Part shown: piece after piece, positions 37,384 through 46,465 of the stretch
How positions within the stretch are numbered: position 1 is the stretch's first letter
Layout of the letters: the number at the start of each line of letters is the position of its first letter
Origin: Pseudobdellovibrionaceae bacterium
GTDB taxonomy: Bacteria > Bdellovibrionota > Bdellovibrionia > Bdellovibrionales > UBA1609
Reading direction: 5' to 3'
NCBI GenBank assembly: GCA_023954155.1
Contig: JAMLIO010000007.1
Location: 81,978-145,977, forward strand
DNA: 64,000 nucleotides
Notes under the pieces: model-generated
Databases searched by the model: none
What the model was told of the DNA's origin: nothing
Seen by the model: the letters and a program-made list of their open reading frames with translations, nothing else
Translations under genes and position numbers: made by a program

Positions 37384-38586
37384 ATGAAACTAAGAACCCT
37401 AGCCCACATGTTATTAACTGTAATCACATGCACTGCTTGCTGGAGCACAAATGCCCAAACAGTGGACTCAGTTACAGATGACCCGTTTGTATCCGTAGAT
37501 ATTATCGAAAGTATTGAATGCAGAAATAACTCCATCACAAATTGCGATTTTATAAAAAAACAATTGCTCTTAAACGTGGGACAAAAGGTCGATGATAACA
37601 AACTCAATCACTCAAGAACACGTTTAAAACTATTAGGCTTATTTACTAATGTACAATTGGCCTTAGAAAAAGGTTCCAACAAGGGTAAAGTCAAACTCAT
37701 TATAGATGTTAAGGAAGACAGTCCTATTTATACTGTAACAAGTGTTTCTGCGGGTGGAGAGTTTTTTGCTGAACCCAAAGACACGCTTTATGCCCAAACC
37801 GTCTTCACACTAGGGCATAGAAACTTGTTTGGTAAAGGTAAAAATTTATCTGCTTCTATTACGGCCTACAACGACCAATATTATCCAGGTTATATTGGCT
37901 CCACCCTTTTAAGATACAATGACCCGAATCTTTTTGATTCTAAAAAATGGTTTTTTAATATTGATCTGTTTATGGATCTCGACAAACGCGGCACACAGCG
38001 TGGTGAATCCTATTTAGCCTCTTTCGAGTTAGGCAAAAGATTCGGAAAATTTAGCTACTTGACGCTAGGAACTGTTGCAGAACGTTCTCATTTCTATGTT
38101 AAAAACACCACCAAAGACTTTAGCATTTATCAACAGTATTACTCTTTGGGGTATGGTTATAATACTCAAGATGATCTGTTCTTTCCTACCTATGGGGCTC
38201 GCTTTGATCTAAAGATTTTAATAGACGGTCACAGTAAAACATTAAGTGGCGAACGCTACATTTTTGGTTCTGAACTTACAGGAGACGTCGACTTCAGTGT
38301 GATCAGTGAAGTAGGGAAAAATTGGTATATCTCTTTATTTGCCGAATCCAGAGATCGTTTCTTTGATCAAGATAATTTCTTAAATTCAGGAATTGGAACT
38401 GAAATTGCCTACCAAAGCAGAAGAAATCAAAGCGAAAGAACAGTATCAGACATCAGATACTTTATTTCGCCTGCTTTTAATCGAATTAGTGGCTCAGACT
38501 CTGAAGCCTCTATCACTGCGGGTGTCAAACTAAGACATAAAGACTATGGTCTTGTGCGATTGCAAGTTGTAGGAGGTGGATTATGA
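37384..38586 (+). CDS. Short Omp85-family outer-membrane protein with one POTRA domain
   Basis: 400 residues. A signal peptide (to about Gln25) is followed by one POTRA-like domain (about 35-112: VSVDIIESIECRNN, NVGQKVDDNKLNHSRTRLKLLGLFTNVQ, KVKLIIDVKE). The remainder is a beta-rich region with alternating residues and many aromatic girdle positions (LTLGTVAERSHFYV, YYSLGYGYNTQDDLFFPTYG), as in the 16-stranded barrel of BamA/TamA. BamA has five POTRA domains and TamA three, so this is a minimal form. Two Cys in the POTRA (46 and 54) could form a disulfide. The C-terminus ends GGGL rather than in an aromatic residue. The stop overlaps the next gene (ATGA). Confidence 0.7.
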   Translation: MKLRTLAHMLLTVITCTACWSTNAQTVDSVTDDPFVSVDIIESIECRNNSITNCDFIKKQLLLNVGQKVDDNKLNHSRTRLKLLGLFTNVQLALEKGSNKGKVKLIIDVKEDSPIYTVTSVSAGGEFFAEPKDTLYAQTVFTLGHRNLFGKGKNLSASITAYNDQYYPGYIGSTLLRYNDPNLFDSKKWFFNIDLFMDLDKRGTQRGESYLASFELGKRFGKFSYLTLGTVAERSHFYVKNTTKDFSIYQQYYSLGYGYNTQDDLFFPTYGARFDLKILIDGHSKTLSGERYIFGSELTGDVDFSVISEVGKNWYISLFAESRDRFFDQDNFLNSGIGTEIAYQSRRNQSERTVSDIRYFISPAFNRISGSDSEASITAGVKLRHKDYGLVRLQVVGGGL

Positions 38587-39215
38587 TCCGCCTTTTTATA
38601 CCTTTAGCCTTTGCACTCACATTGATTCATTTCACCCAAGCTTACGGAGTCGAACATCGAATTGACTCCAAAGACACCCAAGACAAAATCTCAAAAATTT
38701 TACTTAATAATGAAACGCTCACATCCACTCTTAAAAGTGGTTTGTCCAGTCAAATCCTAAAAGTTATCCGCTATCAAAGAGACAAGGACTCCCAGGTTGT
38801 CATTCACTCTAAGCTTAATATTAAATATGATTTGTGGGATGAAGAGTACCTTTCCAAGGTTGATGATGGTGCGATTAAAAAGTATAAAAATTTAAATCAA
38901 CTTGTCCATAGTATAGGCTCCATTGATCAGCATTTTTCAGACGAGTTCAAAAAAGACTTAAAATCCTATGATATAGAGGTGATCTTTTTTGTAAACCCTA
39001 TCACCAAAGCTCAATCCAAATTGATTAAAGAATGGATGGCCGAGCGTTTCGTTGGCCCTTCCAGCTTAGAGCTTGGAAGCAGCACCAATGCTTTTGTGGC
39101 TGGTGTGGTCAATAAAGTGGTTTCACAACAACTAGATCGTTCCATTTACGGGTCTGATCAGGAGATTGTGATTCATATTAAAAATCAACGACAAAAAAAA
39201 GAAGGTGAAAAATGA
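38583..39215 (+). CDS. Periplasmic protein of unknown function
   Basis: 210 residues with a signal peptide (MIRLFIPLAFALTLIHFTQAYG, cleavage near residue 20). The mature protein is mixed alpha/beta with a beta strand VIRYQRDKDSQVVIHSKLNIKYDLWDE split across residues ~60-87 and an EVIFFVNPITKAQ strand-turn. No family was recognised. It is placed between an Omp85-like protein and a histidine kinase, with ATGA overlaps on both sides. It may link the outer-membrane barrel to the kinase's periplasmic loop; this is inferred from position alone. Confidence 0.65.
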   Translation: MIRLFIPLAFALTLIHFTQAYGVEHRIDSKDTQDKISKILLNNETLTSTLKSGLSSQILKVIRYQRDKDSQVVIHSKLNIKYDLWDEEYLSKVDDGAIKKYKNLNQLVHSIGSIDQHFSDEFKKDLKSYDIEVIFFVNPITKAQSKLIKEWMAERFVGPSSLELGSSTNAFVAGVVNKVVSQQLDRSIYGSDQEIVIHIKNQRQKKEGEK

Positions 39216-40327
39216 GCCGTCTTTTTAAAATCAGACTTTATCTGATCAGCATTTTACTTTTAGTGGGTGCGATACCTTTTTATTTTTCATACCTAGCCTT
39301 TAATGAACTGATCAGTTACCAATCCGATGTGGCACAAAAGATCAATCTTTCTGAAAGCCTTGATGGATATCAGTCAGCACTCAAAGATCTTTCAAAAATA
39401 AATAAAAACAAAGAAGCTCAGTATAAAGAACAATTCGAGAAGGTTCACGAAAAACAAGCTCTTTTGAATTCTCAAAATCTATTGTGGGATAATATAAAGA
39501 CGTCATTAAAAAAGACCTATTTACTGTTTTTTGGAGCGTTTACAGGTGTAGTGATTTTGCTGGGTATGTTGATCTCGGGTTTGATTTCCAAGCTGTATGC
39601 CAAAACCCACCAACAGCTGCAAATAGAAATGGAACGGGTGAATTATCTCAAACAATTTGAAAACGTATCAGATATCATCAAAATGATGAACCACGAGATT
39701 AAAAAACCCCTTGCTCCTTTAGAAATTTGGCTTAATACCCTTATCAAAGCAGCTCAAAAGAACGACTTAAACACCATTGATGAGGCTTCCCAAATTGTGC
39801 GCGAAGAAATGCAAAATCTTTCGGCCCATCTCAAAGCTTTTAATAAATTTGGTTCATTGCCTGATCCTAAGCTGACCATAGTGGAGTTTGATCAATATCT
39901 TACAGAAACATTAAGTAAGTTTAGTGATGTTTACACCAACATCGAAGTAGAACACCACTGTGAAATTCAAGATCTTTATGTCAAACTGGATAAAGGACTT
40001 TTTTCACAGGTTTTACAAAACCTATTTGAAAATGCCCAAGAGGCTAATCCCGACTTAAGCACTTTGTTTTTTAAAATTGTAACCAAGAAGCACAATGGTG
40101 CCTATATTCAAATTGATGTTTTTAATCAGGGAATAGCCATCAAAGATTTAGAACAAGTCTTTAAACCTTATTTTTCCACTAAAGAAAAATCCTCTCATAG
40201 TGGTCTGGGTCTTACCATTTCAAAGGCCACCATGATCAAACATCAAGGCGACCTCAATGTTCGCCCCTGTAGCAATGGGGCATTATTTGAAATTAAACTT
40301 CCTATTTATAAATCGGAGAACACATGA
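39212..40327 (+). CDS. Membrane sensor histidine kinase
   Basis: 371 residues. Transmembrane helices lie at about 8-30 and 103-127, with a ~70-residue helical periplasmic loop between them (LKDLSKINKNKEAQYKEQFE). The cytoplasmic part has an H-box MMNHEIKKPLAPLE (His161), an N-box LQNLFENAQEAN (about 268-279) and a G2 box SGLGLTIS. The G1 box reads VFNQGIAI, with Asn where most kinases have the adenine-contacting Asp, a variant seen in some kinase subgroups. No HAMP or PAS domain is evident, so the sensor is probably the periplasmic loop itself. It is coupled to the next gene, its likely response-regulator partner, by ATGA. Confidence 0.8.
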   Translation: MSRLFKIRLYLISILLLVGAIPFYFSYLAFNELISYQSDVAQKINLSESLDGYQSALKDLSKINKNKEAQYKEQFEKVHEKQALLNSQNLLWDNIKTSLKKTYLLFFGAFTGVVILLGMLISGLISKLYAKTHQQLQIEMERVNYLKQFENVSDIIKMMNHEIKKPLAPLEIWLNTLIKAAQKNDLNTIDEASQIVREEMQNLSAHLKAFNKFGSLPDPKLTIVEFDQYLTETLSKFSDVYTNIEVEHHCEIQDLYVKLDKGLFSQVLQNLFENAQEANPDLSTLFFKIVTKKHNGAYIQIDVFNQGIAIKDLEQVFKPYFSTKEKSSHSGLGLTISKATMIKHQGDLNVRPCSNGALFEIKLPIYKSENT

Positions 40328-41718
40328 AGATCTTGCTTGTCGATGATGATAAAAATTTACGCCTAGGCATTAAGTTAAGTCTAGAGTCCGAAGGCTTTGA
40401 AGTCACTGCTGCCGACACCTACGAAATGGCACTCAGATTGATCAATGAAGAACGAGGATTTGAGGCCTATGTACTAGATATTAAACTCAATGCAAACTTG
40501 ACAGGCATTGAGCTCTACCAAAAGGTCAGAGCCCTCAATGATCAAACACCTGTCATCTTTATTTCATCAGGAGCAAGTCTATCCGAAGTGGCCGAAGGTA
40601 TGCGCTTAGGGGCTTTTGATTTTCTAGAAAAACCTTTTGCCCCAGACAAACTCATCGCCACTTTAAAAAATGTCCAAGAGATAAGCTCACTTAAAGAAAA
40701 ATTGGCTTTTTATAATCAAACTTTGCTCAAGGACAGCGATATTATCATTGGCCAGAGCAAAGCTTTTCAAGAGGTTTTAAACGCGGTCTCACAAGCGGCC
40801 CCCACACAAAGTACTATTTTGATCACAGGAGAAAGTGGGACAGGGAAAGAGCTTGTTGCCAAAAGAATTTGTGCTTTAAGTAAACGCTCCACCAAGCCTT
40901 TTATCAAAGTGAACTGTAGCTCTATTCCTGAGAACTTAATCGAGAGTGAGCTTTTTGGTTACGAAAAAGGCGCCTTTACTGGAGCTATCTCAACCAAAAA
41001 AGGATATTTTGAGCTTGCCCATCAAGGCACCATTTTTTTGGATGAAATTGGGGATATGAACCTATCGGCTCAAGCCAAAGTTTTACGCGCTTTACAAGAG
41101 CAGGAAATTCAAAAACTGGGCTCAGAAAAGATCATCAAGGTGAATGTCAGAGTCATTGCCGCAACCAATAAGGACTTACAAAAGGGAGTGGCTGAAGGTT
41201 GGTTTAGAGAGGATTTATTTTATAGACTTAATGTGTTCCCTATTAAAACGCCTGCTCTTCGCCAACGAAAAGAAGACATCGCCAAACTGGCTCAATATTT
41301 TTTAGAAACCTTCATTCAAGAAAACTCCATGCCCAAAAAAATCATTGATAATAAACTCTACGATCGCCTTAAGGAATACGATTGGCCAGGAAATATACGT
41401 GAGTTAAAAAATATTATGGAGCGAATTGCTATCACTGGGAAGCAACGTTTAGTCGAAAGTGACTTTCTAAACTTAGGATTTTTGGAGAAAAGCCACACCA
41501 AAACAAACTCCAGAAAATCCGTGAATGGATTCGAGGATTATGGACACTTCAGCTTAAAGTCCTTTAAAGAGGACATGGAAAAACGATTTATTATTGAGTC
41601 ACTAAAAAAACATCAAGGTAACATTGCTGCCTGCGCCGTACAGTTAGAAATCGAAAGAACTCATCTCCATAAAAAAATCAAACAGTATCAGATTCAAAAA
41701 AGAGAATACCTCACGTGA
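40324..41718 (+). CDS. NtrC-type sigma-54 response regulator
   Basis: 464 residues in the order receiver, sigma-54 AAA+, Fis HTH. The receiver has Asp7-9, phospho-acceptor Asp52 and Lys103. The AAA+ domain is canonical: GESGTGKE (169-176), GAFTGA (216-221), FLDEIGDM (238-245), REDLFYRLNVFPI with the arginine finger, and WPGNIRELKN. The HTH (GNIAACAVQLEIERTHLHKK) is complete. It should open sigma-54 promoters when phosphorylated. Being last in an operon headed by a -24/-12 promoter, it probably activates its own operon. A terminator follows at 41828-41860. Confidence 0.9.
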   Translation: MKILLVDDDKNLRLGIKLSLESEGFEVTAADTYEMALRLINEERGFEAYVLDIKLNANLTGIELYQKVRALNDQTPVIFISSGASLSEVAEGMRLGAFDFLEKPFAPDKLIATLKNVQEISSLKEKLAFYNQTLLKDSDIIIGQSKAFQEVLNAVSQAAPTQSTILITGESGTGKELVAKRICALSKRSTKPFIKVNCSSIPENLIESELFGYEKGAFTGAISTKKGYFELAHQGTIFLDEIGDMNLSAQAKVLRALQEQEIQKLGSEKIIKVNVRVIAATNKDLQKGVAEGWFREDLFYRLNVFPIKTPALRQRKEDIAKLAQYFLETFIQENSMPKKIIDNKLYDRLKEYDWPGNIRELKNIMERIAITGKQRLVESDFLNLGFLEKSHTKTNSRKSVNGFEDYGHFSLKSFKEDMEKRFIIESLKKHQGNIAACAVQLEIERTHLHKKIKQYQIQKREYLT

Positions 41719-41827
41719 TTTTTAAGCGCTTACAGAATGGGGATAGGTCAAACGCTAATCACCGACTCAAGTTAAGATCTAGCAGACATTTAGGCGGACT
41801 GCCCTATAATGCGTACCTTGCCAAATA

Positions 41828-41860
41828 AAAAAAAGCCACCATCAGGTAGCTCTTTTTTTT
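41828..41860. terminator. Bidirectional terminator between convergent units
   Basis: AAAAAAAGCCACC and GGTAGCTCTTTTTTTT flank a 4-base loop, with A-run on one side and T-run on the other. It can stop the plus-strand kinase-regulator operon and the minus-strand gene at 41902. Confidence 0.75.
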
Positions 41861-41901
41861 AACAATATTTATGTGTATTTATTTGTTGGTTTTACTTTTT
41901 A

Positions 41902-42951
41902 TTACTTCACAGTCATTTTTGTATGAACCGCAAAGCGATCAAACTCACCATACTCGTGTAACTTGTTATATAAAGTTTTAATCGTGATTCCTAAAGCATT
42001 TGCAGCTTGAGTCTTGTTCCCATCAAAGTGATTTAAGGCTTTGATGATGTAGCGTTTTTCAAGCTCATGCACCGTGATACTTGGATCGTAATCATCAAGT
42101 ACAAATTTATTGTCTGGGTTTTTGATGAAGTCAGGTAGATCTTTTGGATAAATCACTTCACCTTCAGATAAAATTTGTAGTCTTTCACAGACGTTTTGAA
42201 GCTCACGAATGTTACCTGGCCAGTCATACTTTAAAAGCATGTCCATAGCCTCTGCACTCATTTTCATTCCACGATTTAAATATCTATGCGAACCAAAAGT
42301 TAAAAAGTGTTCGATCAACATAGGGACATCTTCTTTTCTGCGTCTTAAAGGCGGAGAATTGATCACAATAGTATTGATACGGTAGAAAAGATCTTCTCGA
42401 AATCCACCTTTGGCCACTTCTTTGTCTAATTCTTTGTTCGTTGCACTGATCAAACGAATGTCGACTTTAATAGGCTCTTTACCACCTACTCTAAAGATTT
42501 CGCCTTCTTGTAAAAAACGTAAAAGTTTAGATTGAATTCCAGGAGTCAATTCACCAATCTCATCCAAGAACAAAGTTCCACCATTAGCAGCTTCGGCTAA
42601 ACCGATCTTTCTAGAGTAAGCTCCTGTGAAAGCACCTTTTTCGTGACCAAAAAGTTCACTCTCTAATAAAGTCTCTCTTAAGGCTCCACAGTTGATGGCT
42701 ACAAAAGGACGGTTTCTGCGTTGGCTTTTTTCGTGGATGGCTTGAGCAATCAGCTCTTTGCCCGTTCCACTTTCACCTAACACTAATACCGTAGCATTAG
42801 ACGGAGCTACTCGATCCACCATCTTCATCATCTGTGACATGATCTCAGATTGGTAGACGATCTCTTTTTTAGCCCCTTGAATAGAATCCATCTTCTGGAT
42901 CAAGCGACTAGGTTCACCCACAGAAAGGGGTCTGTTATAGGTATTTGACAT
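41902..42951 (-). CDS. Sigma-54 activator lacking a receiver domain
   Basis: 349 residues. The protein goes almost directly into the AAA+ domain: VLGESGTGKELIA, GHEKGAFTGA, GGTLFLDEIGEL, GFREDLFYRIN and DWPGNIRELQNVCE are all canonical, and a Fis HTH (GNKTQAANALGITIKTLYNK) follows. Only ~40 polar residues precede Walker A, so there is no receiver, GAF or PAS domain. Activity must be set by expression level or by a partner protein, as with PspF and PspA. A GTG three codons upstream overlaps the ribosome-binding site; the ATG at 42949-42951 has AAGGAG eight bases upstream. Confidence 0.88.
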   Translation of the reverse strand: MSNTYNRPLSVGEPSRLIQKMDSIQGAKKEIVYQSEIMSQMMKMVDRVAPSNATVLVLGESGTGKELIAQAIHEKSQRRNRPFVAINCGALRETLLESELFGHEKGAFTGAYSRKIGLAEAANGGTLFLDEIGELTPGIQSKLLRFLQEGEIFRVGGKEPIKVDIRLISATNKELDKEVAKGGFREDLFYRINTIVINSPPLRRRKEDVPMLIEHFLTFGSHRYLNRGMKMSAEAMDMLLKYDWPGNIRELQNVCERLQILSEGEVIYPKDLPDFIKNPDNKFVLDDYDPSITVHELEKRYIIKALNHFDGNKTQAANALGITIKTLYNKLHEYGEFDRFAVHTKMTVK

Positions 42952-43176
42952 ACGTGCCACTCCTTAGCTTTAGCTTAGGACGCAAACCACCATTGCCTTG
43001 ACCTTTTACAGACCAAACCCCCTTTAATGACAGCAAACGTTCCTAATAGTTTTAATTCCTTACTGCTTACTCACATTTATGATACGCAGCATTAGGACTT
43101 TTTTACAGCATGCTTGAAATATATGCAAGTTTTTTTGTACGAAAGACAGATTTTCCTTTAAAATTGTAAAGATTAT

Positions 43177-44142
43177 ATGGGAGCCCCAAAACTCAGCCTG
43201 CAAGAGGCTATTTATAAGTATTTGAATTATGTATGCTTTTCACAAAAGTACACCCATCATACGTGCACCAACTACATCTCCGACCTGAATCAGCTCTTTA
43301 AACCCTTCTTAAATGGAATTTTTATATATAACCCACCAGAATCACTAAGTTTTTCAAAAAATGATAAAAAAATAGGCTTAATGAAAGACCCTCTTTTAAA
43401 CAGTGAGGTTCTGGCCCATGCTTTTGACCTCTTTAAACCCAGTTTAGCCAAGCTTGCAGCCGTCAGCCGTAAGCGAAAAATCTCTAGCCTCAAGGGTTTT
43501 AGCAAATGGTGCTTAGAGCACAACTACATTGATAAAGATCCCACTCATCAGATCGCTAGTATTAAGACCCCGATAAAATTGCCCAAATACTTAAACCTAG
43601 ATGAAACCTTAAGTTATTTTAAATCACTCAAAAAAGACTTAAAAGCTGAGCCTGAAAAGTATCGTAATGAGTGGATTTGTTTTTTATATCTTTACGGCTG
43701 CGGACTACGTATCCATGAAGCCTGTCAGGTTGAAATAAAAAATATTGACCTTGAGCAAAAGCGCACTTTGATTTTTGGAAAAGGAAAAAAAGAACGTTTT
43801 GCCATCATGCCTGAATTTATGATGGCCCCTATCGGAGAAGCCTTAGACTTAGCCACTCATAATAATTGGTCTTATATTTATGGCGAAAAGGCACTAACCC
43901 CAAGAACTGTCGCCAATTGGATTCAACGCCGAGGACTCAAAGCTGAAATTCACAAGCCCGTGCATCCACACATGTTCCGACACAGCTATGCCACACATCT
44001 GTTACGAGAAAATACTGATCTTAGACATTTACAGGAACTCTTAGGACACAGCTCTTTAGCATCTACGCAAGTGTATGCCCATTTGGATCGAGACCAGCTT
44101 CTGCAAAGCTTAGAACAATTCCATCCTCTGTCTAAGAAGTAG
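43177..44142 (+). CDS. Xer-type tyrosine recombinase
   Basis: 321 residues. It has an N-terminal SAM-like core-binding domain (to about 115) and a catalytic domain with the full set Arg178 (CGLRIHEA), Lys204/205 (GKGKKERF), His265 and Arg268 (HPHMFRHS), His291 (LLGHSSLASTQ) and Tyr300 (VYAH). It resembles XerC/XerD, which resolve chromosome dimers at dif. No inverted repeats, cargo or att-like sites lie nearby, so a housekeeping role is more likely than an integrase. No ribosome-binding site is visible before the ATG. It converges on the GmhB-like gene with an 11-base overlap. Confidence 0.88.
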   Translation: MGAPKLSLQEAIYKYLNYVCFSQKYTHHTCTNYISDLNQLFKPFLNGIFIYNPPESLSFSKNDKKIGLMKDPLLNSEVLAHAFDLFKPSLAKLAAVSRKRKISSLKGFSKWCLEHNYIDKDPTHQIASIKTPIKLPKYLNLDETLSYFKSLKKDLKAEPEKYRNEWICFLYLYGCGLRIHEACQVEIKNIDLEQKRTLIFGKGKKERFAIMPEFMMAPIGEALDLATHNNWSYIYGEKALTPRTVANWIQRRGLKAEIHKPVHPHMFRHSYATHLLRENTDLRHLQELLGHSSLASTQVYAHLDRDQLLQSLEQFHPLSKK

Positions 44143-44683
44143 GAAGTGAGACAAACTCAGACCAATCTTGTAAGATCAAATCAGGTTGAAAATTCTGAAA
44201 TAAAGCACGCTGCTCTGGGGCTTCATTCACTAAAAGAGTGCGGCACCCCTTGGTCCAACCCGCATATAAATCACGCCACTTATCACCTGCCATCCAAGAC
44301 CTAGAAAAATCTATGCCCCAGTCTGTGGCTGCCTCTTCCAGCAAACCCGCGCCTGGTTTGCGTCTAGGATGATTGTGCTGGTAAGGGGCAGAATAATATC
44401 CATCAATCCTTACTCCCCCAAGAGCAAAAAGATCTGAAATTTTTTGATGAATGAGTTCTAAGTTTTCAACACCCACTGACCCACGGGTTAAACCAGACTG
44501 ATTGGTGATCACGAGCAACTTGTACCCTTGCTGCCTGATTTTTTTAAGAGCCTCCACAACACCTTCTAACAGCTCCACTTTACCTGGATCATCCAAATAC
44601 CCAAAATCTTTGATCAAGGTATCATCTCGATCTAAGAAAAAAGCTTTATTAGTTTTACGATAAGAGGCATCGGTATATGACAT
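44132..44683 (-). CDS. HAD phosphatase, GmhB/HisB-N-like
   Basis: 183 residues of the HAD superfamily: motif I FFLDRDDTL (nucleophile and acid Asp), motif II VITNQSG, motif III RRKPGAG and motif IV MAGDKWRDL. The order and length match GmhB, which removes the 7-phosphate in ADP-heptose synthesis for LPS core. The zinc-binding Cys/His cluster of classical GmhB is absent (SAPYQHNHPRRKP has no Cys), and DGT reads DDT. It could act on a different sugar phosphate. Separated from recO by 10 bases, with AAGGG before the ATG. Confidence 0.7.
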   Translation of the reverse strand: MSYTDASYRKTNKAFFLDRDDTLIKDFGYLDDPGKVELLEGVVEALKKIRQQGYKLLVITNQSGLTRGSVGVENLELIHQKISDLFALGGVRIDGYYSAPYQHNHPRRKPGAGLLEEAATDWGIDFSRSWMAGDKWRDLYAGWTKGCRTLLVNEAPEQRALFQNFQPDLILQDWSEFVSLPTS

Positions 44684-44693
44684 ATATCCCTTA

Positions 44694-45290
44694 CTAACTT
44701 AACTCTAAAAGTTGTTCAAAATAATTTTCCATCTCATAAGAGGTTCGCCTTACCATATCTTGCACATTGTACTTCATCAATTGCTGAGAGTCGTACATTG
44801 AAGTTTTTAAGAAGGGCTCTAGATCACTGTCTATAAGCAGAACACCTTGGCGGTACAAAAGTTTAACTTCAAATTGACACTTTAAAATCGCCAGCTGCTC
44901 TGCCTTTTCTACGGCTCTCAGAGCATGTAAAAGCAGATCAAACACATACGAAGACCCACTTTCCAATTCGATCTTTGTGATCACCTTCAAAAAGTATAAG
45001 GCCAGCTTGATGCGGTCATAGTCGGTACGAACCAAAGAGTAATCATAAATCAAAGTGGCTTCATTAAGGTGTCGCCAATGATTGTTTTGATTTTTATTCG
45101 GAGCAAAAGTCAGCTCGACATAATTCAGAGGCTCTAAAACTCCACCGCCAAAACGCTTCTTACTGCGCAAAGCACCTTTGGCCATCACGTCTAATTTTTC
45201 ACCCTCGCCTGTGAGGACTTTTAAAATCAGGTCTGACTCTTGATACAGAGTTTTTTTTAAAATAAGGGCTTTTTGCTTAAGTAGGCTCAC
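44694..45290 (-). CDS. recO: DNA repair protein RecO
   Basis: The N-terminal OB-fold segment is characteristic: KALILKKTLYQESDLILKVL, EKLDVMAKGALRSKKRFGGG and LEPLNYVEL. The C-terminal helical part is weaker, and the C-x2-C zinc site of some RecO proteins is absent. RecO loads RecA with RecF and RecR. The open frame extends about 31 codons further upstream, but that extension has no family similarity. The GTG at 45288-45290 gives the usual short lead (MSLLKQKALILKK), 198 residues. The start is an inference. Confidence 0.75.
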   Translation of the reverse strand: MSLLKQKALILKKTLYQESDLILKVLTGEGEKLDVMAKGALRSKKRFGGGVLEPLNYVELTFAPNKNQNNHWRHLNEATLIYDYSLVRTDYDRIKLALYFLKVITKIELESGSSYVFDLLLHALRAVEKAEQLAILKCQFEVKLLYRQGVLLIDSDLEPFLKTSMYDSQQLMKYNVQDMVRRTSYEMENYFEQLLELS

Positions 45291-45466
45291 AACTTGGGAG
45301 TATGCCTGAGATTCAAATAAAAGACAAAAGACGGCCCTATGGCCCATAATCTTCGCTCTCAAATGGCATATAAGCCACCCCAAACTCCCTTTTAACCCTT
45401 TTAAAAAGGAACATTTATTGCTTTAAAAAAAACGATTACCCTTATAAAACCGAGGACTTAAAAAGA

Positions 45467-46438
45467 ATGAAGCACGCCCTAAAGACATCATTTATATTTC
45501 TGCTTATGGCCTTAGGAGTGTTCCATTCATGGCTTCCTGTATCTTTAGCCCAAGAGATCAACGTGGGTGAATTCTCTATCGAGATTGACCTTAAAGACTT
45601 AGGTAAAAGTGAATATCGTCTGACCCCCGCTAAAGCAGATAAGGTTTTGCCCCTGCCGCATATCCTCAGTGAAAAAAAGATTGCAGTCCAAGCCCAAGTT
45701 TTCTTTACAGAAGAAGAAAACCTTCGCTTGGTTTTAAAAAAACCAGTTCTCTTGCATGTGACCGACACCACGACAGACACAAGTCTAGAGCGCCTGATTC
45801 CCCATATCAACATTGAACTGTCCACGCGACAACGCTCTCACTTTGTCACCATGTTTATGAATGGAAATGCAGATCTGATTGCCACCATGGATGTGCCTGA
45901 ACAGGAACTAGATCTGAGTAAATTCAAAGATATTTCACGATTAAATGCTAAAGACTTTTCAGATGGACGAGCCTTTTTCTTACCTGTGATCAGTAAGCCC
46001 TTAAAGATTTTGCAACTGCCTTTTTTACAACTGCAAGACCTGCTTACACCCACATCACGAATTGAGCGCACGAATATTGAAGTGCCTACCCTAGAAGTGA
46101 TCCAAATTCGTTCTCAAAATTTTGAGCTTGTTACAGGTGAGCTCAGACTGACCACTCTTGCTGAAACCATGGAAGGTGTTTTAAGTAAGTCACCAGAAAT
46201 ACAAAAATTAGTAGAGCTTAGAACCCAAGCCCACATTGGTCGAGAACAGATGTTAGATCGCTTTCGTAGTGGTCAAGCTTTTGACCCTGAGCCACCTCAA
46301 CGTCAGGCCCAAATCTTATCCATTTCTCAACATCACTCGGGTTTACGTTGTCGGCAGTTTTTAAAAGACGGCAGTGCGCCCTCCTCTGGAGCCACAGGCC
46401 ACGGGCAAGTCATCCCATTTCCTTTTGGCAATAGATAA
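45467..46438 (+). CDS. Secreted protein of unknown function
   Basis: 323 residues with a signal peptide (MKHALKTSFIFLLMALGVFHSWLPVSLAQ in pieces: basic start, hydrophobic core, SLAQ cleavage). The mature part is beta-rich in its first half and more helical later (ETMEGVLSKSPEIQKLVEL), with a Gly/Pro/His-rich tail (HGQVIPFPFGNR). No family was recognised. It lies 27 bases before an ABC exporter pair in the same direction and may be part of that unit. Confidence 0.6.
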   Translation: MKHALKTSFIFLLMALGVFHSWLPVSLAQEINVGEFSIEIDLKDLGKSEYRLTPAKADKVLPLPHILSEKKIAVQAQVFFTEEENLRLVLKKPVLLHVTDTTTDTSLERLIPHINIELSTRQRSHFVTMFMNGNADLIATMDVPEQELDLSKFKDISRLNAKDFSDGRAFFLPVISKPLKILQLPFLQLQDLLTPTSRIERTNIEVPTLEVIQIRSQNFELVTGELRLTTLAETMEGVLSKSPEIQKLVELRTQAHIGREQMLDRFRSGQAFDPEPPQRQAQILSISQHHSGLRCRQFLKDGSAPSSGATGHGQVIPFPFGNR

Positions 46439-46465
46439 ACCTACCATATCCCCCCGTTCTATTAT

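Noticed and set aside
43177..44142. Integrase of a mobile element
   Set aside because: No att-like repeats, tRNA target, cargo or composition change nearby; convergent with a core phosphatase gene and close to recO, so a housekeeping Xer is more likely.
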